From Clostridia bacterium (GTDB lineage: Bacteria > Bacillota > Clostridia > Oscillospirales > Acutalibacteraceae), in assembly GCA_017513195.1 (NCBI GenBank), contig JAFXGM010000024.1:62001-126000 (forward strand): a stretch of DNA of 64,000 nucleotides, in the 5' to 3' direction. Position numbers and translations under genes: made by a program. A model generated the notes under the pieces. The model searched no databases. It was not told the DNA's origin and was given only the letters and a program-made list of their open reading frames with translations. Positions 1 to 9,047 of this stretch are shown piece after piece. Each line of letters opens with the position of its first letter. Position 1 is the first letter of the stretch.

Positions 1-408
1 ACAAGCAGCACAGTGATAAAGCAAATTATCCATAAGCGGATCATCAAAATAAAGCTGAGGGGTCAGTTCTCCGACACCCTTTGCGCCTAAAGATTTGTAA
101 TATTCAAGCAAGGGCGTAAAATTTGCATCAGGTCGGTTGCCGCACGAACGTGGGTCTATGTTGCAAAACCAGAAAAAACGTTCAGGATATTTTTCTGCTG
201 TGTGTGCGCAATCAGCGGAGGTGACAAGAAACGAATGATATTCGGGGGAGACAAGCGGTAGTAATACACCCTTTTCAATATTGAGCTTATCGTAAAACTC
301 TATAACCTCGCGAGCACATACAAAGGATTCATCGCGCGCATAGACGGGTGCGATATGTTCAAACGGTCTTGCATGAGCATGCATATCTATTTTTTTGATT
401 GCCTTCAT
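1..408 (-). CDS. amidohydrolase family protein, 3' part outside window
   Basis: Only the N-terminal 136 residues are inside the window; the gene runs off the left edge. The start is the ATG at 408, preceded on the minus strand by an AGGAGATATTTT ribosome site. The protein begins MKAIKKIDMHAHARPF and is nearly identical residue by residue to the complete gene just upstream (433-1341), so it is a tandem duplicate. The HAHARPF segment near the N-terminus is the metal-binding HxH of the amidohydrolase 2 (Amidohydro_2) superfamily, which includes hydrolases and decarboxylases. With 24 bases between them the two copies are probably cotranscribed. The substrate is unknown; a role in sugar-derived or aromatic acid metabolism is only inferred from neighbours. 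Confidence 0.8.
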   Translation of the reverse strand, partial: MKAIKKIDMHAHARPFEHIAPVYARDESFVCAREVIEFYDKLNIEKGVLLPLVSPEYHSFLVTSADCAHTAEKYPERFFWFCNIDPRSCGNRPDANFTPLLEYYKSLGAKGVGELTPQLYFDDPLMDNLLYHCAAC

Positions 409-432
409 AAAATATCTCCTGTAAGGTTTTTT

Positions 433-1341
433 CTACTCTGCCTCATCCAACTTTAATAACTTTATAGCATTTCCGCGTACAATTTTATAGTAGTTTTCTT
501 CACTGATCATTCCATCAGCACGCATTTGGGTAAGAAACTCGTCAAAATCAAATTGAAAAGTATTAAATATTTGACATATATCGCAGCCGTATAAAATGCG
601 GTCAGCGAATTCTTCTATAAAACTTGCGGCATATTCGGGATCACGCATCATAGCGTTAGAGCCGCTGGTTGCAGATAAATCGCAGTAAAGATTTTCGTAT
701 TTGCGCATAAGCTCGGCAATTCTGCCTTCTTTTACCTTGCCTTTCGGGTAACTACTTCTGGTTTCTTCGGTTACATCGGAACTGATTTCCGACCAGAAGG
801 GAGCAGAATGACCAAGTATTTTTAAATTTTTATGTTTTTGAAGCATTTTTTCAAGTCTTGGAAGACCAATATCGTCTACTATTCCATAAGAGTAGCCAAA
901 ACGGGTTCCCATATCTATAGTAACTGGCATATCGCAAGCGGCGCAGTGGTAAAACAAATTATCCATAAGCGGATCATCAAAATAAAGCTGTGGCATAAGC
1001 TCGCCAACGCCCTTTGCACCTAAGGATTTATAATATTCGAGCAAGGGAGTAAAGTTTGCATCTGGTCTGTTGCCGCAACCACGCGGGTCTATACTGCAAA
1101 ACCAAAAAAATCGATCGGGGTGTTTTTCTGCCGTGTGGGCACAATCGGCAGACGTAATAAGAAATGAGTGATATTCCGGCGAAGTAATCGGCAGCAGAAC
1201 GCCCTTTTCAATATTAAGTTTATCGTAAAAATCTATAAGTTCGCGCGCACACACAAAGGATTCACCTCGCGAATAAACGGGTGCGATGTGTTCAAAAGGT
1301 CTTGCGTGAGCGTGAATATCTATTTTTTTGATGGTTTTCAT
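433..1341 (-). CDS. amidohydrolase family protein (TIM-barrel metal hydrolase)
   Basis: Complete 302-residue protein of the amidohydrolase 2 superfamily. The N-terminal HAHAR (residues about 10-14) gives the HxH metal ligands, ILGHSAPF (about 175-182) supplies a further His, and LYGCDICQIF near residue 250 holds the late Asp of the barrel. Start at ATG 1341 follows GAAAGGGGTTGTCATT. It lies upstream of a near-identical second copy (1-408) on the same strand. No signal peptide is seen, so it is probably cytoplasmic. Members of this family hydrolyse or decarboxylate small cyclic substrates; the exact reaction cannot be told from sequence alone. The adjacent AraC regulators make catabolite-induced expression plausible. 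Confidence 0.85.
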   Translation of the reverse strand: MKTIKKIDIHAHARPFEHIAPVYSRGESFVCARELIDFYDKLNIEKGVLLPITSPEYHSFLITSADCAHTAEKHPDRFFWFCSIDPRGCGNRPDANFTPLLEYYKSLGAKGVGELMPQLYFDDPLMDNLFYHCAACDMPVTIDMGTRFGYSYGIVDDIGLPRLEKMLQKHKNLKILGHSAPFWSEISSDVTEETRSSYPKGKVKEGRIAELMRKYENLYCDLSATSGSNAMMRDPEYAASFIEEFADRILYGCDICQIFNTFQFDFDEFLTQMRADGMISEENYYKIVRGNAIKLLKLDEAE

Positions 1342-1366
1342 AATGACAACCCCTTTCTTTTAGAAA

Positions 1367-1395
1367 ATTATATCATTATGTGAGCCGTTTAACAA
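1367..1395 (-). promoter_or_regulatory. sigma-A-type promoter for the amidohydrolase pair
   Basis: On the minus strand a -35 box TTGTTA (1390-1395) and a -10 box TATAAT (1367-1372) are separated by exactly 17 bases, about 25 bases before the ATG at 1341. It lies downstream of the AraC gene terminator, so the hydrolase pair has its own promoter. Confidence 0.6.
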
Positions 1396-1442
1396 TAGCC
1401 GATAATGTTATATTTTTGGATTATATTGCTTTATTTTGCTGT

Positions 1443-1477
1443 AAAAATAAAAAAATCCTTGCAAAAATGCAAAGATT
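1443..1477 (-). terminator. intrinsic terminator of the AraC pair
   Basis: A 10-bp stem (AATCTTTGCA with TGCAAGGATT on the minus strand, one G-U pair) and a short T loop are followed on the minus strand by a long T-rich run. It sits just after the stop codon at 1480. Confidence 0.8.
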
Positions 1478-1479
1478 CT

Positions 1480-2313
1480 TTATTTTCTTGGTGTTGTACC
1501 GGTTATTTTTTTATAGCAACGATAAAAATAACTTATATCATTATATCCACAAAGAGTAGCAACCTCTTGTATGGTTTTGCTTTTATCTTTCAGCATTGCC
1601 TTGGCTATATTAATTCTGTGCCGGGTGATATAGTTTATTGGTGTATCGTCCGTTACCTCTTTAAATATGCGACAAAAATAATATTTGCTCAGATGACAAA
1701 GGGATGATAACTCTTCAACCGTTATGTTTTGGCTATAATCGTTAAAGATTTTTGTAATTGCCGGCTCTATTAAAGCAACCTTTTTAATCTCTTTTGTAGT
1801 TAAAAGACGTGGTTTGCCTTGATATAGATGTTCGCGAAGCAGTAGGCAGAAAAATTGTGCCATAAGATTTCGTATTATTGATTGATAATATTCTTTTTGT
1901 TCATTAGCCTCTTTTATAACCTGCATTATTATTTCGTTTAGCCTGCTGTTGTTTTTGATGTGGTTATTAAATGCGGCCCCGTTTGTTATAAGCAAACTAC
2001 GCAAATCGGTATCAATAAGACCGGTGTTCTCGAAAAAATCGAGGTCTATCATTATAATGTAGTATTTGCCACTGTGCAAATTGGTTTGAATATTTGCGTG
2101 AACCTCGTAAGGATTAGCAATGGTAATATCGCCCGCATTTGCAATTATGGTTTTAGAGCCGATAGTTTGAATTGAATTGCCCTCATAAAAAAGTTTTATT
2201 TCAATTTCGGGATGGAAAGCGTTTTTTGAGTTGGATGACATTCTGTCAGAAATAGCAATTTTAAAATCATCAGATTGAAATGAAATTGTTTGCAGTAAAG
2301 CATCTTTATTCAT
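1480..2313 (-). CDS. AraC-family transcriptional regulator
   Basis: 277 residues from the ATG at 2313, which is preceded by AAAGGCGGTATAGTT; longer reading would overlap the upstream gene. The N-terminal half is a cupin-like sensor region (PEIEIKLFYEG, AGDITIANPYEVHANI). The C-terminal 100 residues carry two helix-turn-helix motifs typical of AraC/XylS proteins (ITVEELSSLCHLSKYYFCRIF and TIQEVATLCGYNDISYFYRCYKK). It lies 20 bases behind a second AraC gene, in one operon. Such proteins usually sense a sugar and activate neighbouring catabolic genes, here likely the amidohydrolases or the ADP-ribosylglycohydrolase/DUF4091 pair (inference). Confidence 0.9.
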   Translation of the reverse strand: MNKDALLQTISFQSDDFKIAISDRMSSNSKNAFHPEIEIKLFYEGNSIQTIGSKTIIANAGDITIANPYEVHANIQTNLHSGKYYIIMIDLDFFENTGLIDTDLRSLLITNGAAFNNHIKNNSRLNEIIMQVIKEANEQKEYYQSIIRNLMAQFFCLLLREHLYQGKPRLLTTKEIKKVALIEPAITKIFNDYSQNITVEELSSLCHLSKYYFCRIFKEVTDDTPINYITRHRINIAKAMLKDKSKTIQEVATLCGYNDISYFYRCYKKITGTTPRK

Positions 2314-2333
2314 AACTATACCGCCTTTCATTT

Positions 2334-3206
2334 TTATTTTCTGTATTCTGATGGTGACATACCGCAATGTTTTTTAAATGCGCGGGTAAAGCATGATATT
2401 GACTCAAACCCTACAGCATCCGATATTTCGGTTATGCTTTTATTTGTACTGCTTAGCAGATATTGTGAGTGGTTTATGCGAGCTTGAGCTATAAACTGTT
2501 GTGGTGACATATCGGTAAATTCGTAAAAATAGCGTCGCAATGTGGCGGTGCTTATAAAGCACTTGTTAGCTAAAACATCGAGTGTTAATTCCTTTGAATT
2601 GCTAAGATTTTCAGATATATGTGTAAGTGCCGGTAGCATTTTATCAAAACTGCGGCGTCGTGGCACAATGTTGTTCTTTAAATCGCATTCAATCCGCGAC
2701 AATTCAAGAATTAACTGTTGCACAAGCAAAAGAGCATAAAGCTGTGAAAGACCTTTGCCGTTTTGTGTTTCGTCAATACACTTACTTATGATTGCGGAAA
2801 GTTCAGGGTATTCTTGCGGAGAAAAGACACCGCTAAAGTTTACCTGTTTTTCAATAATTTTTGCAATGCGGTTGCCTATATCGTCGTTAGATGTTAGCTT
2901 ATACGGATCATAAGAAAACCAAATCCATCTGCCACGGTTTTTGACATCGCCGTTAGCAAGGTGCGGTTGATAGGGTAAAACGATTTGTATGTCACCTTTA
3001 TTATATCTATAGAGGCGGTTGTCTATTATGCAGTTGCCACTACCTGCAGTGCATACACCTATTTCAAGACATTTATGAAAATGAAGCGAGGTTATCTCGT
3101 CGGTAGAAAGCGGGACCTGACCGTTATAGCAAACAAATCGCTCGGTGTTACCTATGTATACGGGACTGTAAAAGGCAGGTAATTGTGAAATCAAGCTATA
3201 TTCCAT
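2334..3206 (-). CDS. AraC-family transcriptional regulator with N-terminal cupin
   Basis: 290 residues. The start is taken at ATG 3206 (MEYSLISQL), preceded by GTGGTGAT; upstream codons lack a better site. The N-terminal cupin domain has the LHFHKCLEIGV strand and a YNKGDIQIVLPYQPH turn seen in AraC sugar-binding domains. The C-terminal region has paired HTH motifs ending in GFESISCFTRAFKKHCGMSPSEYRK-like helices. It is divergent from the ADP-ribosylglycohydrolase gene with a 120-bp shared upstream region, so regulation of that gene is the simplest guess. Two adjacent, clearly different AraC proteins in one operon is notable. Confidence 0.9.
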   Translation of the reverse strand: MEYSLISQLPAFYSPVYIGNTERFVCYNGQVPLSTDEITSLHFHKCLEIGVCTAGSGNCIIDNRLYRYNKGDIQIVLPYQPHLANGDVKNRGRWIWFSYDPYKLTSNDDIGNRIAKIIEKQVNFSGVFSPQEYPELSAIISKCIDETQNGKGLSQLYALLLVQQLILELSRIECDLKNNIVPRRRSFDKMLPALTHISENLSNSKELTLDVLANKCFISTATLRRYFYEFTDMSPQQFIAQARINHSQYLLSSTNKSITEISDAVGFESISCFTRAFKKHCGMSPSEYRK

Positions 3207-3263
3207 TTGTATCACCACTTTGCACATTTGATTGATTGGGTTAAAATTATGATAGATAACGAC

Positions 3264-3292
3264 TTGCAAATCTATGCTGTTATTAGTATATT
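3264..3292 (+). promoter_or_regulatory. sigma-A-type promoter
   Basis: TTGCAA (3264-3269) and TATATT (3287-3292) with a 17-base spacer, 35 bases before the ATG at 3327, in the divergent region between the AraC gene and the ADP-ribosylglycohydrolase-family gene. Confidence 0.55.
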
Positions 3293-3326
3293 AAAAATAG
3301 CAATAAATTACAAGGAGAAATTTGCT

Positions 3327-4772
3327 ATGAATATGAATTTTAATCGTGCAGAGCTTCGCGACAAGATCCACGGCTGTTGGATAGGTAAAAATATCGGTGG
3401 TACAATGGGTGGACCTTTTGAGGGTAAGAGAGAACTTTTGGACATTCCGGGCTTTACCACACCAAAGGGTGAGCCACTACCTAACGATGACCTCGATTTG
3501 CAGCTTGTATGGCTTAGATACCTTGAAGAAAACGGTCCGTTTAATATGACCGCTTTAGATCTTGGTGAGTATTGGATTAGCTTTATAGTACCTCACTGGG
3601 CAGAATACGGTATTGGTAAATCTAATATGAGATATGGTATTCAGCCACCTCTTTGCGGTGCTATAAACAATGACTATTGGAAAAATTCAAACGGTGCTTG
3701 GATTCGTACTGAAATTTGGGCTTGCCTTAACCCAGGTAACCCTGATGCCGCGATTAAATATGCATTTAAGGATGCTTGTATCGACCACGGCATAGGCGAG
3801 GGTACATACGCCGCAGTGTTTGTAGCTGCACTCGAAAGTGCTGCTTTTGTTGAAAGCGATATTCGTAAACTTATTGATATCGGTCTTACAAAAATTCCCG
3901 AAGATTGTCGTATGGCAAAGGCTATAAAGCTATTACTTGATAACTATGACAATGGTGTTGATTGGGTGACTACAAGAAACGACCTTGTTAAGCAGTCAGA
4001 GGATATTGGTTGGTTCCAGGCGCCCGCTAACGTTGCATTTGCTATTTTAGGTATACTTTATGGCGAGGGTGATTTTAAAAAGTCGATGATAACTGCAATT
4101 AACTGTGGTGATGACACCGACTGTACCGCTGCAACTGTAGGCTCTATTCTTGGTATTATAAATGGTACTGCCGGTATTCCTACCGATTGGCAGGAGTATA
4201 TTGGTGATAAAATTGTTACCGTATCTATAAATATGGGCTGTGACCCAAGATATCCACTTACAATAACCGACCTTACCGACAGAGTTTTGAAGCTTGTACC
4301 GGTTACTGCATCTACTATCCGTAACTATAGCGTTACCGTAACCGACGAGCCTACCGACACCGAAACACCGCCACTTTATGGAACCCTTGAAGGAAAGCAT
4401 CTTTTTGAGCGAAGTGAGTATTCTTTTGACGCCGACTTAGGTTATGGTAATGCTGTTATTTCTTACGACAGATGTCCACGTATTAAGCCGGGTGAGAGTA
4501 TTGGTGTGAACATAAGAATTGTTGGTCGTTTCTGGGGTATTCCTGAAAATCTATCTATTAGATTTATAACTCCAGAAGGCTTCAGGGTTGATGGCCCAAG
4601 GGCTTTCCATATGGAACAGGGTAGTCAGAGGAATGATTACTATCCTACCGCTAATAACGATTACGTTATAACTGCCGGTGAAAACGTTGAGGCACAAAAC
4701 CGCATCATAGTTGAGGTTGTATGCCAAGGCCGTCCTTCTGTGGGACTTTTTGAAATGATTGTTTTAGGCTAA
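3327..4772 (+). CDS. ADP-ribosylglycohydrolase family protein
   Basis: 481 residues from ATG 3327, which has AAGGAGAAATTTGCT before it. The N-terminus (GCWIGKNIGGTMGGPFEG) and the later GDDTDCTAATVGSILGI segment match the metal-binding motifs of the ADP-ribosyl-glycohydrolase/ARH fold; the Asp cluster would bind Mg ions. The ARH domain fills roughly residues 1-340. The last 130 residues form an additional beta-rich domain of unknown function. In gut Firmicutes, members of this family often sit among glycoside-degradation genes and may cleave N- or O-glycosidic bonds of nucleosides or sugars rather than ADP-ribosyl-protein. Here the partner is a DUF4091 protein 80 bases downstream, which supports a sugar role (inference). 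Confidence 0.85.
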   Translation: MNMNFNRAELRDKIHGCWIGKNIGGTMGGPFEGKRELLDIPGFTTPKGEPLPNDDLDLQLVWLRYLEENGPFNMTALDLGEYWISFIVPHWAEYGIGKSNMRYGIQPPLCGAINNDYWKNSNGAWIRTEIWACLNPGNPDAAIKYAFKDACIDHGIGEGTYAAVFVAALESAAFVESDIRKLIDIGLTKIPEDCRMAKAIKLLLDNYDNGVDWVTTRNDLVKQSEDIGWFQAPANVAFAILGILYGEGDFKKSMITAINCGDDTDCTAATVGSILGIINGTAGIPTDWQEYIGDKIVTVSINMGCDPRYPLTITDLTDRVLKLVPVTASTIRNYSVTVTDEPTDTETPPLYGTLEGKHLFERSEYSFDADLGYGNAVISYDRCPRIKPGESIGVNIRIVGRFWGIPENLSIRFITPEGFRVDGPRAFHMEQGSQRNDYYPTANNDYVITAGENVEAQNRIIVEVVCQGRPSVGLFEMIVLG

Positions 4773-4778
4773 TGTAAG

Positions 4779-4812
4779 AAATACCGATTGACTTTTCAAT
4801 CGGTATTTTTTA
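4779..4812 (+). terminator. intrinsic terminator
   Basis: AAATACCGATTG pairs with CAATCGGTATTT around a short loop and is followed by a T run, right after the stop codon at 4772. The next gene has its own strong ribosome site, so read-through may still occur. Confidence 0.8.
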
Positions 4813-4854
4813 TAATAAACTTAAAATATATGCACCTTTTAGGAGGTAAACAAA

Positions 4855-6525
4855 ATGAGCTTTAATTCAAGACTTGTATCATCACTTGAAAAATGCTTTT
4901 TAACGTCTGACATTAACGAGTTCACCGAGCTTCGTGAAGAAAAAATATTTAAAAATCAAAAATATTCTTTCCAGCTTGTTGGTCGCTTTGAGGGCACTTG
5001 GCAGGTAGCCTTTAAACCTGTTGTAGAGGGTGATTTGGCACCCTACGTTACAATTCGTGAGGTTGTAAACATTCCTGCAGAGCTGCCTACATACACAACC
5101 TGCACTCCGCTACCAAAGGTTCACGAACCCGGTCTTTATCCTGACCTTTTGCGTCCGCTAAAATACCGCGGTACCTTCCGTTTTCACCCACAGCAAAGCC
5201 GTGCTTTGTGGATTGATATTGACCCACGCGGTGAAATTACGGGCGAGCATATTCTTAAAATTAAGCTTTTAAAGGTGGGCATTACAAGCAAGGGCTTTAC
5301 ACCTACCGAAGAGGTTGCCGTAGAGCACGAGCTTAAAATTGATATTAAAGACGTAGAAATTCCTGAACAAAGCCTTATTTTCACACAGTGGTTTTATGCC
5401 GATTGTCTTGCAGACTACTATAATATAGAGGTATTCAGTGATCGACATTTTGAAATTTGCGAAAACTTTGCTAAAACTGCTGTTGAAAACGGTAGAAATA
5501 TGCTTATGGTACCCCTTCTTACCTATGCGCTTGATACTCACGGCGGCGGTGAGCGTACCACCACACAGTTAATCGACGTTTACAAAGACGGCGATAATTA
5601 CACCTTTGGTTACGAAAATCTTGACCGTTGGCTCGATATGTATAAGCGTGTAGGTGTTAAATATTATGAAATTTCGCCTGTGTTTTCACAATGGGGTGCA
5701 GATAGCACACCAAAGGTAGTAGCAACCGAAAACGGCGAAAAGAAGACCATTTTTGGTTGGGGCACAAATCCACTATCAAGAGAGTATAATACATTTATAC
5801 GTGCGTTTCTGGGTGGATTTATTGAACATATGAAAGAGCGCGGCGAAGATAAAAAATGTTGGTTCCATGTATCTGACGAGCCTATTGCTGAACATTTTGA
5901 GCAGTATAAAAAGGTTAGAGATTCAATATATGATTTAGTAGAGGATTACGAAACACTCGACGCTATATCACATTATGAATTCTGCAAATTAGGTCTTAGC
6001 AAGCATCCCGTGCCAAAGACAATGGTTGTTCACGAATTTATTGATAACGGTGTGAAGGATCTTTGGACATATTACTGCGGTGGACAGTGTATTGACGTTA
6101 GTAACTGCCACTTTGCAATGGAGCTTGCTCGTGTGCGCTGCATCGGTACACAGATGTTTAAATACGATATAAAAGGTTTCTTACATTGGGGTTATAACTA
6201 CTATAACAACCAGTGGTCTTACGATATGCTTGACCCGTTTGCAAGCTCAGATGGTGAATGCTTTGCCGCAAGTGGTGACGCATATATGGTATATCCCGCA
6301 CCAGATGGTACAGCTTGGGAATCGACCCGAATTCGCGCATTTTATGAAGGTTTAGAGGATATGCGCGTAATGCAACTAGCAAGTATCCTTTGCGGTAAGG
6401 AAGCTGTTGTTAAAGCTATTGAAGATATCGTTGGTGAAGTTAGATTTGACAAGTGCATTCTTGAAACCGATACTATGATGGCAGTTCGCAGAACCGTAAG
6501 CCGGATGGTATTTGATAAAATCTAA
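4855..6525 (+). CDS. DUF4091 domain-containing protein (glycoside-hydrolase-like)
   Basis: 556 residues starting at ATG 4855 after TAGGAGGTAAACAAA. The N-terminal 170 residues are beta-rich. The middle and C-terminal parts look like a TIM barrel: HVSDEPIAEHFEQYKK (about 345-360) and the terminal AFYEGLEDMRVMQLA (about 490-505) are typical of DUF4091, a domain found in many bacterial proteins beside glycan-degrading enzymes. No signal peptide, so it is probably cytoplasmic. The catalytic residues and substrate are not established for this family; the Asp-Glu pair in SDEP is a reasonable candidate. It follows the ADP-ribosylglycohydrolase-family gene and probably acts in the same pathway. Confidence 0.8.
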   Translation: MSFNSRLVSSLEKCFLTSDINEFTELREEKIFKNQKYSFQLVGRFEGTWQVAFKPVVEGDLAPYVTIREVVNIPAELPTYTTCTPLPKVHEPGLYPDLLRPLKYRGTFRFHPQQSRALWIDIDPRGEITGEHILKIKLLKVGITSKGFTPTEEVAVEHELKIDIKDVEIPEQSLIFTQWFYADCLADYYNIEVFSDRHFEICENFAKTAVENGRNMLMVPLLTYALDTHGGGERTTTQLIDVYKDGDNYTFGYENLDRWLDMYKRVGVKYYEISPVFSQWGADSTPKVVATENGEKKTIFGWGTNPLSREYNTFIRAFLGGFIEHMKERGEDKKCWFHVSDEPIAEHFEQYKKVRDSIYDLVEDYETLDAISHYEFCKLGLSKHPVPKTMVVHEFIDNGVKDLWTYYCGGQCIDVSNCHFAMELARVRCIGTQMFKYDIKGFLHWGYNYYNNQWSYDMLDPFASSDGECFAASGDAYMVYPAPDGTAWESTRIRAFYEGLEDMRVMQLASILCGKEAVVKAIEDIVGEVRFDKCILETDTMMAVRRTVSRMVFDKI

Positions 6526-6540
6526 ATTGTAATATAAATA

Positions 6541-6575
6541 AAAGAAGACTTACCTTGGTAAGTCTTCTTTTTGTT
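6541..6575. terminator. bidirectional terminator between convergent genes
   Basis: A 14-bp perfect stem (AAAGAAGACTTACC / GGTAAGTCTTCTTT) with a 2-base tip, with T-rich sequence on either side. It serves both the DUF4091 gene and ftsK, which converge here. Confidence 0.85.
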
Positions 6576-8993
6576 TTATTCGTCGCTTCCTGCGCGCATT
6601 TCCATAAGCTGTTCGGGTGTTATAAGCACCTGACGGGGTTTGGCTCCCTCGTAACCGCCTATAATGCCGCGTTCTTCCATTTGGTCAATTATACGTGCGG
6701 CGCGTGCGTAGCCAAGCTTTAACTTTCTTTGAAGTAGGGAAGTAGATGCTTGACCAAGCTCAACTACAACCTTGATAGCTTCGTCAAGAACCGGGTCGTC
6801 ATCGTTAGCGCCTTCTTCTACAACACCTGTACGCTGTTGCTTTTCGATAGCTGCTTGACGTTCAATTTCTAACAATACGTTATCGTCATAATTGGCTTTG
6901 CCGCCACTCTTTACAAATTCAACAACGCGCTCAACCTCTTCATCACTTACAAAGCATCCTTGAATTCGGTTTGGCTTATTAGCGCCGACAGGGCGGAACA
7001 GCATATCGCCTCGGCCAAGTAGTTTTTCAGCACCTGCGCAGTCAAGTATTGTACCACTGTCGATATGTGATGATACCGCAAATGCAATACGGGTTGGAAT
7101 ATTAGCTTTAATAACACCCGTTACAACGTTTACAGATGGACGCTGTGTTGCAATAAGTAGGTGAATACCTGCGGCACGCGCCTTTGCAGCAATGCGGTTA
7201 ATAGAATCTTCGACCTCTTTTGGTGCTGTCATCATAAGGTCGGCAAGCTCGTCTATGATTATAACGATGCGAGGCATCTTTTTAACTTCAGGTTCGTCTA
7301 TAAGTGACTCAACAAGTTTATTATAGCCCTCAATATTACGAACATCACGGTCAGCGAACATTTTATAACGCTGTTCCATTTCGTTAACCGCCCAGCCAAG
7401 AGCGCCGGCAGCTTTTCTGGGTTCGGTAATTACGGGAACTATGAGGTGTGGGATGCCGTTATAAATACCAAGCTCAACAACTTTAGGGTCAACCATAAGA
7501 AGTTTTACTTCTTCGGGAGAAGCCTTATATAAAAGACTTATGATAAACGAGTTAATACATACCGATTTACCGCTACCTGTAGCACCTGCTATTAGCCCGT
7601 GAGGCATTTTAGCAATATCGGCTACTACAGTATTGCCGCCGATATCTTTACCCATAGAAACGGTAAGTTTACTTTTTGAAGCTGAGAAGGTGCTTGATTC
7701 TATAACCTCGCGAATGCCTACTGTTGAACTGTCACGGTTTGGAACCTCAATACCAACAGCTGCCTTATTTGGAATAGGTGCCTCAATACGTACACCTGCG
7801 GTGGCTAAATTAAGCGCTATATCATCAGCAAGGCTTGTGATTTTACTGATTTTAACGCCTGCCTTTGGTTGTAACTCATAGCGTGTAACTGTAGGACCAC
7901 GGCTAACGTTTATAACCTGTGTTTCAACGCCAAAGCTTTTAAGTGTGTCAACAAGACGTGCTGCTGTACTTTCAAGCTCGGCAGCTACAGCCTTGCTGTC
8001 GGTGCTGCTGAGATTATCGAGAAGACTAAGCGGCGGAAATTTGTAGATTGGCATATCGTCAGCATTTTCAGAGATTTCGCTTGCCACGGCATCGGTCTCT
8101 TTTTGAAAATCTACTGTAATACGTTCGGGCTGATTATTTTCTGCCTCTTCACGTGCTGCGATAATTGCTTCGTCTATATCATCAGTATCGTCGTCGGGTA
8201 TGTATTCATCCTCGTCGGTTGGCGTGGGAATTTCTTCATCACTATAGCTTTCAACCAACTTTTGCTGCATTTCGTTTAGAGTATGCTTTTTGCGCGGCGT
8301 TTTTTCCGGCTCGTCAACCTCCATATCAACATCAAAGCCTTTGATAACCTTAAGTTCCTTTTTCTTTCCATCTTTATCGACATCTTTTATCATACGTTCT
8401 GCAAAAGCGTTTGTTGCTTGTTCAGATACTGCCTTGGCGGGCTTTGTAATTGCCTTTAGGAAGGCGATTAATTGTGTGCCGGTCATTATCATTACGAAAA
8501 CAAAGATTAAAAGAATTAGTGTAATTATAGCACCGGTTTTACCAAAAGCAAGACCTATGGGAAAACCTATAAGTCCACCAAGTAGACCGCCGTCATATTT
8601 TGATGAAATATCCCAAGCGGCTTCCAGGTTTTCACCAAACATATCACCAATAAGGTGTTTTGAGTCTGTGCAACATACGTTGACAAACGCACCGATAAGC
8701 ACAACAAGAATTATCGATTCTATTATTTTTGCATTTGCATGTGCATAACGTTTATCGGTGGCATAAATTATTGCTATAGCACCTAGTAAAAACGGACAAG
8801 CATATGCTGTAATACCAAAAAGTCTAAACATAAACTCGTGCATGGTTTTCCAAATGTTTTCGCCCTTTATAAATACCACAAACAATAAAAATATTGCTAC
8901 CGCAAACCATATAATAGCGTAAAGCTGTTTTTTGGGTTTTGCTGTAGTTCTGGTTTTTGTTTGATTAGATGGACGTCCTCTTTTTTTTGCCAT
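6576..8993 (-). CDS. ftsK: DNA translocase FtsK/SpoIIIE
   Basis: 805 residues. The N-terminus has a basic leader and four hydrophobic membrane segments within about the first 180 residues, then an acidic, low-complexity linker (about 200-320). The motor domain follows, with Walker A GATGSGKSVC near residue 467 and Walker B IIIIDELADLM. The C-terminal gamma domain (ASTSLLQRKLKLGYARAARIID) is the winged helix that reads KOPS/SRS DNA. It moves chromosomal DNA through the division or sporulation septum. Length and order match the family. Start at ATG 8993 after GGGGTGTTACATAA. Gene order tepA then spoIIIE is also seen in Bacillus, so this may be the sporulation form. Confidence 0.95.
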   Translation of the reverse strand: MAKKRGRPSNQTKTRTTAKPKKQLYAIIWFAVAIFLLFVVFIKGENIWKTMHEFMFRLFGITAYACPFLLGAIAIIYATDKRYAHANAKIIESIILVVLIGAFVNVCCTDSKHLIGDMFGENLEAAWDISSKYDGGLLGGLIGFPIGLAFGKTGAIITLILLIFVFVMIMTGTQLIAFLKAITKPAKAVSEQATNAFAERMIKDVDKDGKKKELKVIKGFDVDMEVDEPEKTPRKKHTLNEMQQKLVESYSDEEIPTPTDEDEYIPDDDTDDIDEAIIAAREEAENNQPERITVDFQKETDAVASEISENADDMPIYKFPPLSLLDNLSSTDSKAVAAELESTAARLVDTLKSFGVETQVINVSRGPTVTRYELQPKAGVKISKITSLADDIALNLATAGVRIEAPIPNKAAVGIEVPNRDSSTVGIREVIESSTFSASKSKLTVSMGKDIGGNTVVADIAKMPHGLIAGATGSGKSVCINSFIISLLYKASPEEVKLLMVDPKVVELGIYNGIPHLIVPVITEPRKAAGALGWAVNEMEQRYKMFADRDVRNIEGYNKLVESLIDEPEVKKMPRIVIIIDELADLMMTAPKEVEDSINRIAAKARAAGIHLLIATQRPSVNVVTGVIKANIPTRIAFAVSSHIDSGTILDCAGAEKLLGRGDMLFRPVGANKPNRIQGCFVSDEEVERVVEFVKSGGKANYDDNVLLEIERQAAIEKQQRTGVVEEGANDDDPVLDEAIKVVVELGQASTSLLQRKLKLGYARAARIIDQMEERGIIGGYEGAKPRQVLITPEQLMEMRAGSDE

Positions 8994-9026
8994 TTATGTA
9001 ACACCCCATGATAATATTATATGTAT

Positions 9027-9046
9027 CGTGCCGGTATACCGACACG
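9027..9046 (-). terminator. GC-rich hairpin after tepA, weak terminator
   Basis: CGTGTCGGTATACCGGCACG is an almost perfect palindrome placed one base after the tepA stop codon on the minus strand. No T run follows, so it may protect the RNA end or slow polymerase between tepA and ftsK and not stop it fully. Confidence 0.35.
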
Positions 9047-9047
9047 G

